Source: Phymatolithon calcareum (taxonomy: Eukaryota > Rhodophyta > Florideophyceae > Hapalidiales). Taken from it: a stretch of 64,000 bases of DNA. Location: NCBI GenBank assembly GCA_977006965.1, contig OZ345383.1, positions 1,550,001 to 1,614,000 of the forward strand, written 5' to 3'. Made by a program: the position numbers and the translations under genes. The notes under the pieces were generated by a model. It did not search any database. It was not told the DNA's origin and saw only the letters and a list, made by a program, of their open reading frames with translations. Below are positions 21,767-33,741 of this stretch, in pieces. The first letter of the stretch is position 1. Each line of letters opens with the position of its first letter.

Positions 21767-22729
21767 TTGATATCAGATACTGACAACTTCCTCTTTGCTT
21801 CAGCCTCCGCAACGCTACTCGAAAATCTGCTCAAGTCCATGCGCGAAGAGTGGCGGATCACTGAGCAAACTACGTTTTCGCAGCATGCCGGCATCGCGGT
21901 CAATCGCACTTCTGAGGGTGTGGAGCTCACCGTGACCAAGCACATCAACAAACTCCTCACTGAAGCGAGCATGTCGAAAGGAAACCCCGCACTCCTCCCA
22001 TATAATCCTAAGGCGGACCTCACAGGAATGCACGACGACAAGCAGGCGCTGGATGCGGCAGCCGTCAAAGAGTACCAGCGATCCCTTGGTTCGATACGAT
22101 TCATAGCTGACATAGTTGGCTACAGGGTCGGATATATCGCTTCACAACTCGCAGGGCACATGCATTGTCCTACTGACCTCCACGGACAGGCGCTCAAGCA
22201 TCTCCTCCGATACCTGGCAGGACGCCGCGGAATGAGCCTCAAGTATCGACGCACCGCAAGCCCCGACGTCAAATTCTACTGGGACAGCGACTGGGTTTCA
22301 TGTACACAAACGCGTCGTTCACGCACTGGCGCAGCAGTGCGTTATGCTGGTGACCTTATCTACTGGCGTACCACATTGCAGAACGCGGTAAAACTGTCTA
22401 CCGCCGAGGCCGAGTACTACGCAGCTGCCGAGGCGGCGAGAGTTATCACATGGCTTCATCAACTCTTCAACGAATGGGAGATCCCTATAAAGCACCCGAC
22501 ACCGCTGTTTATTGACAGCAAGAGCGCAATAGCTATGGCTCTGGCCAACGGCGTAATAACAAGGTCGAAACACATCGACATATGGTGCCAATACCTCGCC
22601 GAGCAAGTTTCAAGCGGCAACATTGTCCCTATACACGTGCCAGGCACTGGGCAACTAGCTGATATGGTACCAAAACCGCTTTGCAAGACCAAATTCAGGC
22701 AGAACATTCTGCTCATACGCGGCGATTAG
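21767..22729 (+). pseudogene. Copia H RT C-terminus and RNase H
   Basis: An open frame of 320 codons. The YVDD box is degraded to an ISDTDN sequence near its start. The RNase H domain follows, with YWDSDWVSC, KLSTAEAEYYAA, FIDSKSAI and SKHIDI, the usual Copia RNase H series. It ends before the 3' LTR. Confidence 0.85.
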
Positions 22730-22748
22730 AACAGCGTTTGAGAAGGGG

Positions 22749-22942
22749 TGTCAGATCCTCACTAGTTTACTCCAAACGCAGCTCATACTGCCGCTCAAGA
22801 CCTGTCAGATCCTTACTAGTGGGCTGGACAGTCAGTAGACAGGCCTAGTTTGCCCTCTCCAGCCACATGTACGATCGATAACCGACTATAAGTACTACCG
22901 CTCTCATCTAAGTAAATTCCTAGTCATCCTTCAGTGCTAACA
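22749..22942 (+). repeat. 3' LTR of Copia H with duplicated start
   Basis: A purine tract (GAGAAGGGG) ends at 22748. TGTCAGATCC follows at 22749 and again at 22803. The 140 bases from 22803 match the 5' LTR; the 54 bases 22749-22802 do not appear there, apart from the repeated first bases. Confidence 0.8.
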
Positions 22943-22947
22943 GCTTA

Positions 22948-23814
22948 TGAAGACTTCTGATCAACTTCCAGCCATAGGTTTGCTTGAAGGTTATTTCGTG
23001 CTTCGTGCTCGCAGAGCCGATACAGAAATTTAGGTTGCATATTACTGCAGCTTCCGACGCCACTACATCATTGTATGTCTGCAGTAAGAAGTCGCTATAG
23101 AGATTCTGGGTTGATGCTGGTAATATCGTTCAGTAGGTACTGGAAGTCCTGCAATACCCCCAAACGATGGTCCAAAGTTAAAAATCAATGTTGAAACGAA
23201 TGACTAAGTTAGGGGTTGATTGAGCTAGTCGGAGTTGTCTATTTACGATACTACTCTTTATTTATTTACTTAGTATCAGTCGTTAGTTGTCTGTCCCCCT
23301 CCGGACGCCCAGTCGGATTCCAGGCCTGGTTTATATTGAAATTTCTCATTTTATCTATCATAAGGTATGCGGACGAAAATTGTACATTCTATATCTCTAG
23401 ATGTTTCTACAAAATTCCATTCGTGTTCTAGAACCAGTTAGAATAGTTCAAATAGTTTCTTGGTGTTTCTAGAAAGTTCTATTCCTGTTAGAGATACATC
23501 TTGAAAGTTTGAATGTGTCTCTAGATGTTGCTAAAAATATTTAATTAAAACTATTCTAGAAAGTCTAGACAGAAATTAGAGTAAATTGAAATTACAGTTT
23601 TATACAATGCAGAAGCTTGGGCATCTTACATACAGCGTGAATGTGATTGTTACAAATTGGTCTCGTAATAGATACATACCGACTTAGAACATTTACCGCA
23701 GTAGCAAAATCTGACCTGTTCCCTGTTTTCAAGTAGTGTTATTGACCTATGCATTCTCGGGAAGAACCCCTTGCATGTCAAATGATTACATCTCTGTTAG
23801 GGCACGGGATGATG
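22948..23814. other. AT-rich intergenic stretch
   Basis: No gene is seen. Imperfect repeats around TTCTAGAA occur at 23.4-23.6 kb. One site (23467-23479, TTCTAGAAAGTTC) is a perfect three-unit heat-shock-element pattern, possibly by chance in AT-rich DNA. Confidence 0.4.
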
Positions 23815-24598
23815 TCAATACGGAGTAGTGGCCAGGGTCCACAGAAACGTTTCGGTGTAGAACCTCTGTAACATGAAGATGGTATCCTTAGTCTGCTTGC
23901 TATAAAAATCGAAGAATTCCTTGACCCTTCCTATTTGCTTTACCTTAATAGGCTTCAGAAGATCTTTCTTGTTCTTTGCGATACTATTCAATGAGCAGCT
24001 TATTATGAAGAGATCATCCACGTATACCAGGATGAGAATCCTATTAGAGTCCCCAACCTTTTGAAATGTACAGTTCGAGTTTGACAAAGGTTCAAAACCT
24101 ATAACATCCGTACAGTTCGTAAGGTGACTATACCAAATGCGAGGTGCTTTTGTGAGACCGCATATGGTTTCGCGCAGTTTACATACAGGTATTTCTCTTC
24201 CTCTCTCTTCGAAATCGTCTGGGTATGTCATGTACGCAGTAAATACGAGAACGCACCCGTCACGTCCATGTGATGCAATTGCTTGTTATTTGCTATTGCG
24301 AGTGTCAGAAATAGGGAATAGAAGTAAAACCGACCACCGAAGGAAAAGTTATCTTGTAATCGCTTTTCCTTTGCAGGTGCCCCATGCTGACAAATCGTGC
24401 TGTGAACTTGTCAACTCTTCCATAGGTATAACGGTTAACCTTTAGAACAAATCGGGACGGAAGAAATTTGACTCCAGAAGGCTGGCGAACAGAATCCCAC
24501 GTACGACGTTCCTTCAGTTCATTCATTTCAATTTTGATGGTGGTGTGCCACTCTTTCGCATTGCTCAATCGCCTGTTACAGCATTCGCTCATCAGCAT
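23815..24598 (-). pseudogene. Copia I reverse transcriptase
   Basis: Two frames. The upstream one carries AKEWHTTIKIEMNELKERRTWD and the VDKFTARFVSMG block. The downstream one carries YPDDFEERG, LRETICGLTKAPRIWY and an intact YVDD catalytic box (LILVYVDDLFII). Sequence similarity stops near 23815 and RNase H is absent. Confidence 0.85.
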
Positions 24599-25555
24599 TC
24601 AATGCACGTGATTCTGCTTGTGCCTCGTAGTCAGCTCCCATCTCGTCGAGGAGTTGACTTGTCTTGTTTCTGACCAATATCCGTGATGGCCTAGTATCTG
24701 CAGCTTGGACAGCCTCAGTTTCTTCATCTGACACGTCAAACAACAATATCGCGAACCATGTTACTTGCCAATAGCGGTATATAATCCTTTCGGTTGGGTA
24801 TACGATCTTCATTGTCTCGCCAAGTCTTGCATGTCGAATATGTTTGATACTCTCAGCAGAAAGGTCCAATGACTTGCACACAATTAGACTTACATATCTA
24901 ACATGGATCATTGAGCACGACTTATCGTCTAGTTTCTTTCGCTTCTTATCCGGAATTGATGCTTGAACGAGACACCCAAATATACGAATACTTATAGACA
25001 TCTGGCTTGCGTTCTGTGACCAACTCCTTGGGCTCGCATTCACATATTTCAGAGTTCGGAAATGCTTTAGTAGATATACGGCGTGAAGCGGTGCTTCACC
25101 CCAGAATATTTTGCCCAGTTTGGCTTCCGAGAGCATAAATCGAACCTTGTCAATTAGAGCTCTCTTCAATATTTCCGACATCCCATGCGAGTGCTGATTG
25201 TATTTCAGATTCTGCGAGTGAATTAAGCGTTACTCTAAGCAACAGCATAGTAGGTTGTTTTTCTCGAACTCCCCTCCGTTGTCAGTACGAATACGCTTTA
25301 TCCGAATATGGAACTGATGTTCGAATCTGGCCTTGTACTTCACGAATGCGTCGTACGCGTCACGTTTCGACTTTATGATCTCGACAGAGAGATGAAGACA
25401 CTTTCCATCCATAAATAAGAGAAATTACTTTGATTTGGACCAGCTTTCAGTATCCATTGGACCGCAGATGTACATGAATATAACATCTCCGATGCTTTCG
25501 GCGTATGGTTTGCTTTTCTTCTCTACATGCATTGCATGGTATGATAGATGATGAG
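24576..25555 (-). pseudogene. Copia I integrase
   Basis: A degraded IFMYICGPM...FLLFMDG block (25.4-25.5 kb) matches the first catalytic Asp region, and RIRTDNGGEF (25.27-25.29 kb) matches the second. The 25181-24576 frame starts at the region after the Glu and includes WGEAPLHAVYLLKHF and FGCLVQASIPD, standard Copia integrase C-terminal blocks. Confidence 0.75.
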
Positions 25556-26215
25556 TCATTCAGATTTAGTCCTGATACAGATATCTTTCTTGTGATTTCT
25601 TATACTGCGCTTTTGCCCGCGTGACAGAAACGCTTTTACCAAAGTTCGAGACCTTTAAATACATTGTTTTGCGCTCTCATTGTGTTGAAGCTGATGTTTC
25701 TGAATAGAGATGATAACAGAGCACTCCCTTAAATACAATATAGTCCACATGTTCGCTTGTAGCTACCAATCTAGTTTTGAGTTTCGCCGTTAAGAAGAGC
25801 ACATTTTCCGTCATCAATTGTCATATGGTTGTTTTTCTCCTCCAATGCATTCAGAGAAATGAGATTCAGCTTCATTTCTTCAAGGTAGAGAACGTCGGTC
25901 AGGTTTCCCAGGACGCTTTATCATCATCCGTGGTTAGAATAGCAGCAGTACCTGCATGGAAATCTCGATCTTTCTGGATTGCGGAAAGCAGGGAAGATAC
26001 CTGAATCAACTCATTTAGTTCTGTCTGGCGTTGTAAAGCTTCACGAAAGTAGTCTCGAAGTCTTTATTTTGATCAGACTCTTTGCCTTTAGTATTTTGGA
26101 AGGCTTCTGCTCAGAGGCTCAATTTATTGCTGACGGTTTTGCTTGCATAACGTGACCATAGATATTTTCGAATCTCAAGTGGGATTTTGAGTGCTTCTGG
26201 ACTACCTTTGGAGGC

Positions 26216-26533
26216 TTATTTCCGAGTGACATAACGATAATTGCTGCAGCTTGCTTGTACGTTTTTCAAAATCTTGCTCGCCTGCAAGTACGGTATTTCG
26301 TTCTTCGTGATCGACTTCACGTGCTTCGCTTCCGGTCGAGTAACAGTGCCTTCTACTAGTATAGCTTCCATCCGTAGCTTCCAAAGATGGAAGTCTTCCA
26401 TTGGTTTGTCATTAAATTTTGGATTTGTCAGTTTGTCATCGTTTTGTCCCGCCATGATTTCCATGGGAACCCAGAGACCTACGGCAAATGAATATCGTTT
26501 TCTTCTTCCCGTGCTACCACTGAGAGGCGCCAT
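26216..26533 (-). pseudogene. Copia I gag N-terminus
   Basis: Contains DKLTNPKFNDKPMEDFHLWKLRM, the usual start of Copia gag in which a Trp sits in a conserved helix. It becomes unreadable after about 100 codons. Confidence 0.6.
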
Positions 26534-27258
26534 GTATTATTTAGAGCATTAAAAGAGAATGGCCTTTCTTTTACTTTGGAGGCTAATGCGGACTGCCTTA
26601 GGTAGGCATTTATTACGTCCGCATACAAGATTATCTTATTACTTACAACAGTTAAATTGGTATTTAGTCTGACCACGTATATATATTTAAATTGGAACGT
26701 TCTCGATAGATATACACTCATTGATCTTCGTTTGCCAGTGAAACTATGTGTAGAGCTGACGCAAGAAGGATTCTATCGCTAGTTCATGTACTCAAGGCAA
26801 TTGACTGTACCGAGTACTATCTTGAAAGTGGCCTTAGTTGAGCTGTCAGTGAGAAACGACACCTCTGTCTTGTGTAATCACTGGGAGTGAAAACGTAAAG
26901 AATGGATTTATCTTGAAAAGGGATGATCTCTCTGTGATGCGATGCCTCGGTCTAAGATTCGATCAGGATCACCGCTTAAGTAGGGCAGGGGCGACCAATT
27001 GCACACCCTGCAAAAACGGGAGGCACTAACCGACGCTAGACTAATAGCATGTTGAGTGTTAGTCGGTGTCTGCGATAAATCCGTTAATTATTCTTTTAAG
27101 AGTCGTTCACCATAATTTGTTGACAGTGTCGGTGGTTACATCACAAGGAGCCGTTATAGAGCTCCTAGGTCGATGGTGGCAATGTCGTTCATTACACTCC
27201 TGCAAGCATTGTGTGTCTACTCTTGTCCGATCCTGTGCCCCCTATGCTTGATAATCGC
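26534..27258. other. Intergenic, AT-rich
   Basis: No gene was found. It may include the eroded 5' LTR of Copia I. A GGAACGTTCTCGAT sequence lies near 26694. Confidence 0.35.
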
Positions 27259-29169
27259 TCTAGTGTCTATGTGCCGGTATTTTTTCCTCAATTGAGGACG
27301 GAAAATCATTTAATTTTTGGAAACGAAAGCTTCTCACTATCAGGTTCGTCAAAAGCGTCAAGCTCATGGATGTCTTCAACGTGCTTAGCGAAAGAGTTCC
27401 TGCCAGTAGAAGCGACACAAATATATAGTGTGGCACTTTCACGCCTATTAGAGTATGAGCACAAGAGGGTCGTCGTCTTGAATTTCCCAAATATGCAGTT
27501 GTTTTGAACAGCACAAGTAGTCACCATGATATCCTCAGTCCTCCTTTTATTTTCCTTGGGAGTTAAGAGGGTTCTAACACCGCTCCCGAGTGCAAATGTA
27601 CGTTCTTTAGCGACTAAACGTCGACGAGTAATGCGCGTGGTAAATGTGTTATCGATGAGTTGCTCGAACAGCACTTGACAATACTTTCGCAGCGTTATGT
27701 TCTTCTGACCCTCTGGATGGGCACCAGAAAACCAAAGTCATCTAACAATCACGCAAATTGCCAGAAGAGTTTGATGACCGCTATGAACTATAGTCGCACT
27801 TGTTGAAGATGCAGCATTATCGCACTTTTTCCACTCGCTGAGTGCTGTATATCTCAACCGTTCTCCGGCTAATGACCTCCGTTCCCATGCCAACGGAATA
27901 TAGACTCATGAACGCAAATCGGGTCCGCCGGAGGCACAGTGCGCTTTCTGTGGTCAGTTATGGCATCGACAGAATCTTGAACAAGCGGCCAGCGGTGCTG
28001 AGAAGACTACATGTTTCACTTGGTTGCGCACTGAATGAAATTCACTGGAGGTATTCGGCGAACGGCTTACCAGTTTTTGAAGAAGAAGGAGTGGTGAGAT
28101 ACTACTTTGGCCTTGTTGTTTTCCAAAATTGCTCCCGGCGCTGAGCTCAATTCTTGCCATGAGGAGGAATATTCCGAAAAACTCAATCAGCTCTGTCACT
28201 GTAGTCTCTTGTTGTCCAATTATTCTCAGCTTAGCGGACGCCCAATCGGGAAATTTTCGCAGGTGAACGTGGGGAAATATCTTCATGAAGCAATCGTACT
28301 TCGTATGAGTGCGAAGTTTCCAGAACTTAGAGGAAACTCAAACCCGATACGGTCCTAGAGCTTAGCGCTCGTACCATGTCTCTCCGTAAGGGACAGTATT
28401 CGGCTCGCGGTCAGGTGAGACGACATCAAGTTCGTTTTGCGATGTTTGGTCCCAAGAGGCCTTCAAGACATAGGAGAGAGAGCTCAGAAGAGGGCTTTAG
28501 AGCTGCTTAAGGTTTTATAGAAGCTTTTTTGTGCTTCTGAAGAGCTTCTAATTGCGACTGCGGACAATAAACTGGCGTTTCGTGATGAAGACGAGCGAGG
28601 ATGAGTACTGTAAGCAGTCCTGGGTTGGTATTGCCTTTTGCTGGTGTTAGCACGGTTCAAGATGATGAGCTTCTACAATGCCATCTTCAGTGTCCCCTAT
28701 CTTGACGTTGAACAGGTTGACTCTCTTAAAGTTAGTCTTCTTCAGCGAATGCCAAACTATGACACATTTTACACGAAGTGATATGCTCGCGCGACAATTG
28801 AGTTTTCCTCGAGTACCTCCTGAACCGTACCATTTACACTTTTTCAGTTGGAAAAGGCTCCATATTGTCTGGAGCACTCTGCGAGACCGGTCACCGATTT
28901 TTCCTTTGTGTGTACGGATGTACTGACCACGCGGGGCCGGACTTTTTCTCGTGCCACGGCAGGTCTGGTACTTCTAGGTGACCACTATATTTTCGTTGCT
29001 AGCGCCGAACGAAGAGATTTTAGGGTAGTAGTTGCGGTACTCCTCACCCACTATACAAGTCTGGCTTTCCAACAATGGCGCGAATGATCCGTTCTGCGTT
29101 CGATTTACTAACTTTTTTCAGCTTTTGAATCGGTCCTCAATTGAGGACGTTCGGCACATAGACACTAGA
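27259..29169 (-). mobile_element. TIR-bounded DNA transposon relic, piggyBac-like?
   Basis: Inverted ends pair up as follows: TCTAGTGTCTATGTGCCG (27259-27276) with its reverse complement at 29152-29169, and TCCTCAATTGAGGAC (27285-27299) with 29134-29148. The inner motif is itself palindromic. Minus-strand frames between them are transposase-like. One at 28286-27954 has ELIEFFGIFLLMARIELS, resembling the N-terminal helix of DDE_Tnp_1_7 (piggyBac) proteins. One at 27674-27306 follows a KYCQVLFEQLIDNTF segment resembling the region after their catalytic core. No TTAA duplication was found, so the true ends may lie further out and the family is tentative. Confidence 0.6.
27306..28877 (-). pseudogene. 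Transposase relic
   Basis: Fragments at 28877-28647, 28286-27954 and 27674-27306 lie on one strand in the order expected for a single transposase gene, separated by stops and frameshifts. The catalytic Asp residues cannot be assigned with confidence. Confidence 0.45.
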
Positions 29170-29499
29170 CCTCATATTCTGAAGGCAAAACACGTCCTCA
29201 CAGATCAGACTCTCCCCAACGATAAGCCACGACAGACTCGCATATGCAAGTGATGTCGCATTTATTGACGAAAACGCACATAGTGCGTCCGAAAAGATGT
29301 AGAAGATTTGAGAGGGAGCCTGCGAGGAAGCTAGATTGGGAGATTTCTACTCGAAAAAGTTTTGCACACCATATTCGACCCAAAAGCACTGCATCCTGCA
29401 CTACAGAGTAGGATATAGCAGAAATGGTATTTGAATTTACTTGTCAATGATGCGGCAGAGGTTTTCCATACAAGGCATCACGGGCAACCAACGAACGCT

Positions 29500-30391
29500 T
29501 TCATTGTGCCACATCGCCAGCGTCGCAGCCGTTGATGAGTATGGATGCCCGTCTGTCGGAATAATGCCGGCTTTACGAAAATAGGACGCCAAGGGGCGCT
29601 TCGATTGGCACACTTGCCATGTTGTCCGCAAGAATAACCGAACAGAAGAAAGAGTATCAGTAGAGTACTTTGATGGGAAGGTACACGAGCCGCTTTGCCA
29701 TGACGATGAAAATTGGGCCTTCACATCAGCAGCAAAGCCGAAGGTGCCCAGCAGGTACCGATCCGCGGCAGACAAGATTTTCCGTCGTAAGAAACAAGAA
29801 GAGCTGCTCAACGAAATGGAAAAGGTGAAATAGGAGCTGAACCTCTTGAGTATGTAATGGATTTCAAGTACTTGGGAACAATGTAATCAGGAGCAGCAGA
29901 CCTTATGACGCCCGTTCGTTGTAGAAGGCTCTATAGACTACCCAGAAACACGTCACTGCCGCTCTTGCTTCGTTTATGTCTCTGGAGAGCCTCGGTCGTC
30001 TCGACGTTGATATACGGATGGGAATCCTGAAATCTTACAAATCCAATCCTGAGAAAGCTTAACGGTACTGCATCAAATATGCTGGCCGCCATGAAGAAAA
30101 GAACGATAGTCGAAGAAGAAAGAGAGCCCTTCTTGCCGGTGATACAATGGATTAAGGACCGTGGCTGGGGATTGCTCGGATATGTTTTACGCATGGATGA
30201 GAAGAGACTAGTCCTCAAGATAATGCTACAATGCGCACCCAGAACATACTCCACTCTCCGTGGCAATATTTCTAACTAAGATATCGAGTCGGCTGTGACA
30301 AACGCTTCCGACCGCGGAAAGTGGATTCAAATGAAGTCTTCTAGATGTGCTTGCCTCTTAGGCGAATAAATCAATTGTCATCATCATGATC
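29500..30391 (+). mobile_element. RTE-like LINE C-terminal relic
   Basis: Plus-strand frames contain a region resembling the post-palm part of non-LTR reverse transcriptases: FKYLGTM, then STLIYGWES, then IKDRGWGLLGYVLRMDEKRLVLK, the W-GHVLRM block typical of RTE and related clades. It ends GAATAAATCAATTGTCATCATCATGA. A short simple-repeat tail is usual for RTE elements. The 5' part is missing and frames are broken. Confidence 0.65.
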
Positions 30392-30543
30392 TCGTGTTCG
30401 ATCACCTTCTCACAAGTGAACTTATTCTCATCCGTGAACCTGTGTTGCCGCACATGAAAATTTATACTAAGTTGCATTCAAGAGGGCATTGATTGCTCTT
30501 CAGTGGGTAACCCTACTGTGCCAAAGGAAGAATATATATTAGT

Positions 30544-30815
30544 CGAATGCAATGATCATCTGGAAGCCGGTGGGGGTTCCGATGTCACGTACACGTATGC
30601 AATTCGACACAGGCACATTTAATATTTTAACCAAGAAACACTTCCGCTCAGAAACTACTCGGCACGGGACGAATGCTCCACGTGTAACTCGTGTAGTGCC
30701 AACTCGTTACTAAGCGGAAGTGCTCCTTGGATAAAATTTTAAATGTGACTCTTCCGAATTACATACGTGTACGTGCCATTGGAACTCCTACCCAGGTTCC
30801 AGATGATGCATTAGC
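30544..30815. repeat. Fold-back element, arms about 120 bp
   Basis: 30544-30665 and 30696-30815 are inverted copies separated by a 30-base loop. Blocks such as CACGTACACGTATG, TTTAACCAAG/CTTGGATAAA and CACTTCCGCT pair with scattered mismatches and small indels. There is no coding content. Similarity may extend a little outward (to about 30.50 and 30.85 kb). No TSD was recognised. Confidence 0.8.
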
Positions 30816-31117
30816 ACTAGAAGATGCCCGAGTAGGCGGCCTAACTTCCGGAATAGGTTCAGCGAGCAGGAAGCCCGCAATATGCTTCCCGAAAATCTCG
30901 CAGCCGGAAGCTAATCGGAAGTCTACTTACGCAGATCCTCCTTCGTGTTTTCAGTAGGAGGCATCGCGTCAGAGAGAGATCACTCATTTTCAAGATAAAA
31001 CAATCTTAGAAATTTCTGTAGCTCTGAATGTCCTAGGATCTTAGGACTTAGTGCTACAGAAATTACTGTCGTGCAGGAGAATATCAGAGCGTTACGAGGA
31101 ATTTCGTTAAATTTTGA

Positions 31118-31621
31118 TTGGGAATTGATGACCATCGAACCATGGAAAGTGGAAGTCTTTTGTCGGCGCAACTCAAACCAACTGCTGCGCTATTCCAACC
31201 CGTTACCCACCGTATATTATTGAGTCTTGACCCAAACGTTGTGACAAAGTTATTGAAGCAGAGAAAACGGTACGAAGATGAGGTCAAGGAAGTCCTGTCG
31301 ATGACGGTAGTATCTTACAAACTGTCTATCTATAGGAGCCTTCTCGAGTCCCTGTTCTTCTCATGGAAGTTCAATGACATGTCAAGAGTTAAGACAGATG
31401 GAGCACTACCATCGAAATATATTATTGAAGATTTTGTGAACAACAATGAAGGCGAACATGTACACCCTGAAATCATAGAGAAGGCTCTCCACAGTCTTCG
31501 AATGCCAATGCACATCGTACAAGCGGAGGCAAGGATTCTAGAATTTGCTACAGATTTCTTCTCAAGACTAGAAGAAGCTGGGTACTGGAACGTCATGGAA
31601 CACTATTCGAAAAAGTCATAG
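31118..31621 (+). pseudogene. Gypsy F gag
   Basis: A 167-codon hydrophilic protein with LDPNVVTKLLKQRKRYEDEV and RILEFATDFFSRLEEAGYWN. The same blocks occur in the small LTR element at 54.6-56.0 kb (VDPKEVAKFLKERQRYVDEV and ALEYVNDAFSRLEGVGYGN), so both belong to one gag family. Confidence 0.6.
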
Positions 31622-33640
31622 CTCTCATGCAGGATAAGGTACACCCACCAAATTTGGAAAGTCACCTCGAAAGAGGACCTCAGAGCCTATATCAATTTAC
31701 TGTGCAAGGAAGCAGAGATATTTCAAAGAGCAGAAAGCAAACGCCCTGAGTGTCCACCATCGGCATCGAAGAAACGCAAAGATCTGGATCCCAAGTGGAC
31801 ACGAAAACAAAGAAATGGTTCTCAATCTTCCATGTAAGTCGAAAGGAAAAAAGCACGTTCGAAGCGACGACGAAGATTTCGACGTTGATGAGAAGAAATG
31901 GCTACGGGAGGAACTTAAGAAGAAGAAAGATCCAGAAAGGCAAGTAGAAAGTGGCGAACAAAAATGCGACGCATATCCAAAAAGTACAACACTTATCAAT
32001 GCAAGATTTTGGCGAGTGAAGACAAGATTGATGTGCACTGATGCGGGATTAGATATCAAACTGATGCTTCCGGACATTTATGTAACGTTTATGGAAGACG
32101 GAGCCCGAATTGAAGCAAATACGTTCCAAAATAATTGCAAATATGGATTGGGAGCAGCAACCAATTCAGAGAAGGTACCGATTTATATCTCCTGCAATAC
32201 GGAGGTGAAGGTTAAGACGTAACTCTTCAACCGTCATGCAAAAACGCTTTCAACTCGCGAATTGGCGGGGCAGATTGCAAATCGAGAGGTTAAGGAGCCT
32301 CTACTTGGACGACCAACACTTGAAGGACTTGGACTTGATACAAAATTCGTGCTCGAAACAGCATGTGATCGATATGGAGTTCTACAATCTATTCTTATTT
32401 TCGATGAAAAGAGGTATAGTGAACGACGTTCACACTGAAGGTCCTATTGGGAAAACTATGTAAGATAGGGTATTTCATTCCGACAGGGCAGGTTTAGATT
32501 TCGATGACCGATCGGACATTCACGAAGATTGGTTGAACTGGGGTATCGATACCAAGGAAGAGATGGATGAATCTCTGGCCAAGATGGTGACTTAAGCAGC
32601 GGAAGAAGGGCGGATAAAATCTGGACAGGAAGTCAAGCGAGATGCTAGAAACGTACCGAGCTCTATTTCGACTAAGCCTGGAAATGGCCCGCCTGCTAAG
32701 GTCAAGCGAATGAAAGCCGTATTGAGGCACTGCGCCAGTGATATGCAAGCCGAGGTGATACAGAGCTGTTCAACGCGATTTCACGTTCAAATATATATAT
32801 CCCTGCCAAAGGGGTATGGGTTTATGGCGCCTAACCGCAAACGAAATGTGGACCGCGGCACCCTCAATGGTACACATAGCACCACCAGCAATTTATCAAA
32901 TGAAATTCGGTCTAACACAAGCGAATGCAAGGACTGCATCTGTGTCATGGCCAATGAAGAATATTGATGCAGTACTCATGGATTTTGTTGGGAGAATGTT
33001 CTTTGCACGGGGTACAGGTTGCTATCCCTGGACTAAGAAGATCAGAATGTGCATTTGGGATATTCAAGCCATTACGGACATTGCAAGATGCGATGAACGG
33101 CGGAGCGATTTTTCAATCTCGCGTCGAACCGTGCTTTGTGAGCCTTCGAGAATTTTTCAAGGCTTGGCCTTGTCGATTTTCTGCTTCTCGCACAAGCAGA
33201 AGCAAGTTTCAATTAAATATATTGAGAGAATTTCCCTACATTTTTGTGTAGAAAAACGTCAAAGTCAGTGCAAGGAAGACCGTGCTTCTCACCAGGCAAG
33301 TACTATAGTGTGGCTGATTTATTGATGAACATGGGATACAAATGTGATCCCCGGAGACTCAGTCGCCTGGAGGAGCTACATATGCCTGCAAAATTGTTCA
33401 AGTCATTTGGAAGAAATTCTACTTAACGCGCTAAAGCTTTCTCATGGCAAAGAAATTTGTATATTTACGGATTCCTCGAGTACGCATTGAGCTGCCGTGG
33501 TCTCGCAATGTGATAAGAGCGAACTGACCTAGGAAATAATGCTGCGAAATCAAGAGCCGTTGGCATTTCTTAGTTCATCTTTCAAGAGAGCACAACAACG
33601 ATGGAGTGACTACATGCTAGCAGGGTACGCAAACATTCAT
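31118..33640 (+). mobile_element. Ty3/Gypsy retrotransposon relic F
   Basis: A gag frame is followed by broken pol. The RT region includes WRLTAN, NARTASVSWPMKNIDAVLMDFVGRMFFA (32.82-33.02 kb), and the RNase H region FTDSS...AAVVSQC and PLAFLSSSFKRAQQRW (33.46-33.60 kb). It stops abruptly where the LINE copy B begins, which may have replaced or interrupted its 3' part. No LTR or integrase was found. Confidence 0.7.
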
Positions 33641-33741
33641 CTGTACACTGATCAATGAAACCTGCCATTTGAATTTCATCCCTTGGAAATACTGAAGGGA
33701 ACCGCAAGAGCCGTGACAAACCGAACGAGGCGCGCCGAAGC

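Larger units (their letters stand above)
18209..22942 (+). mobile_element. Copia-type LTR retrotransposon H
   Basis: A 4.7-kb element with 140-bp LTRs, flanked by a 5-bp duplication GCTTA (18204-18208 and 22943-22947). The order gag, protease, integrase, reverse transcriptase, RNase H is that of the Ty1/Copia superfamily. The LTRs differ at about 11 positions. Several frames are broken and catalytic residues are lost, so it is inactive. The copy is otherwise nearly full length. Confidence 0.93.
23815..26533 (-). mobile_element. Copia-type retrotransposon I, truncated
   Basis: The minus strand reads gag, (eroded protease), integrase, reverse transcriptase in Copia order, then stops before RNase H. 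Frames are interrupted about ten times. No LTR could be matched at the two ends. TGGCGCCTCTC just inside the gag end may be a primer-binding site complementary to a tRNA 3' end, unlike the half-tRNA sites of the other two Copia elements here. Confidence 0.8.

Noticed and set aside
23200-26760. Matching LTRs for Copia I using a shared TATGCGGACG 10-mer
   Set aside because: The two occurrences are in opposite orientation and similarity does not extend.
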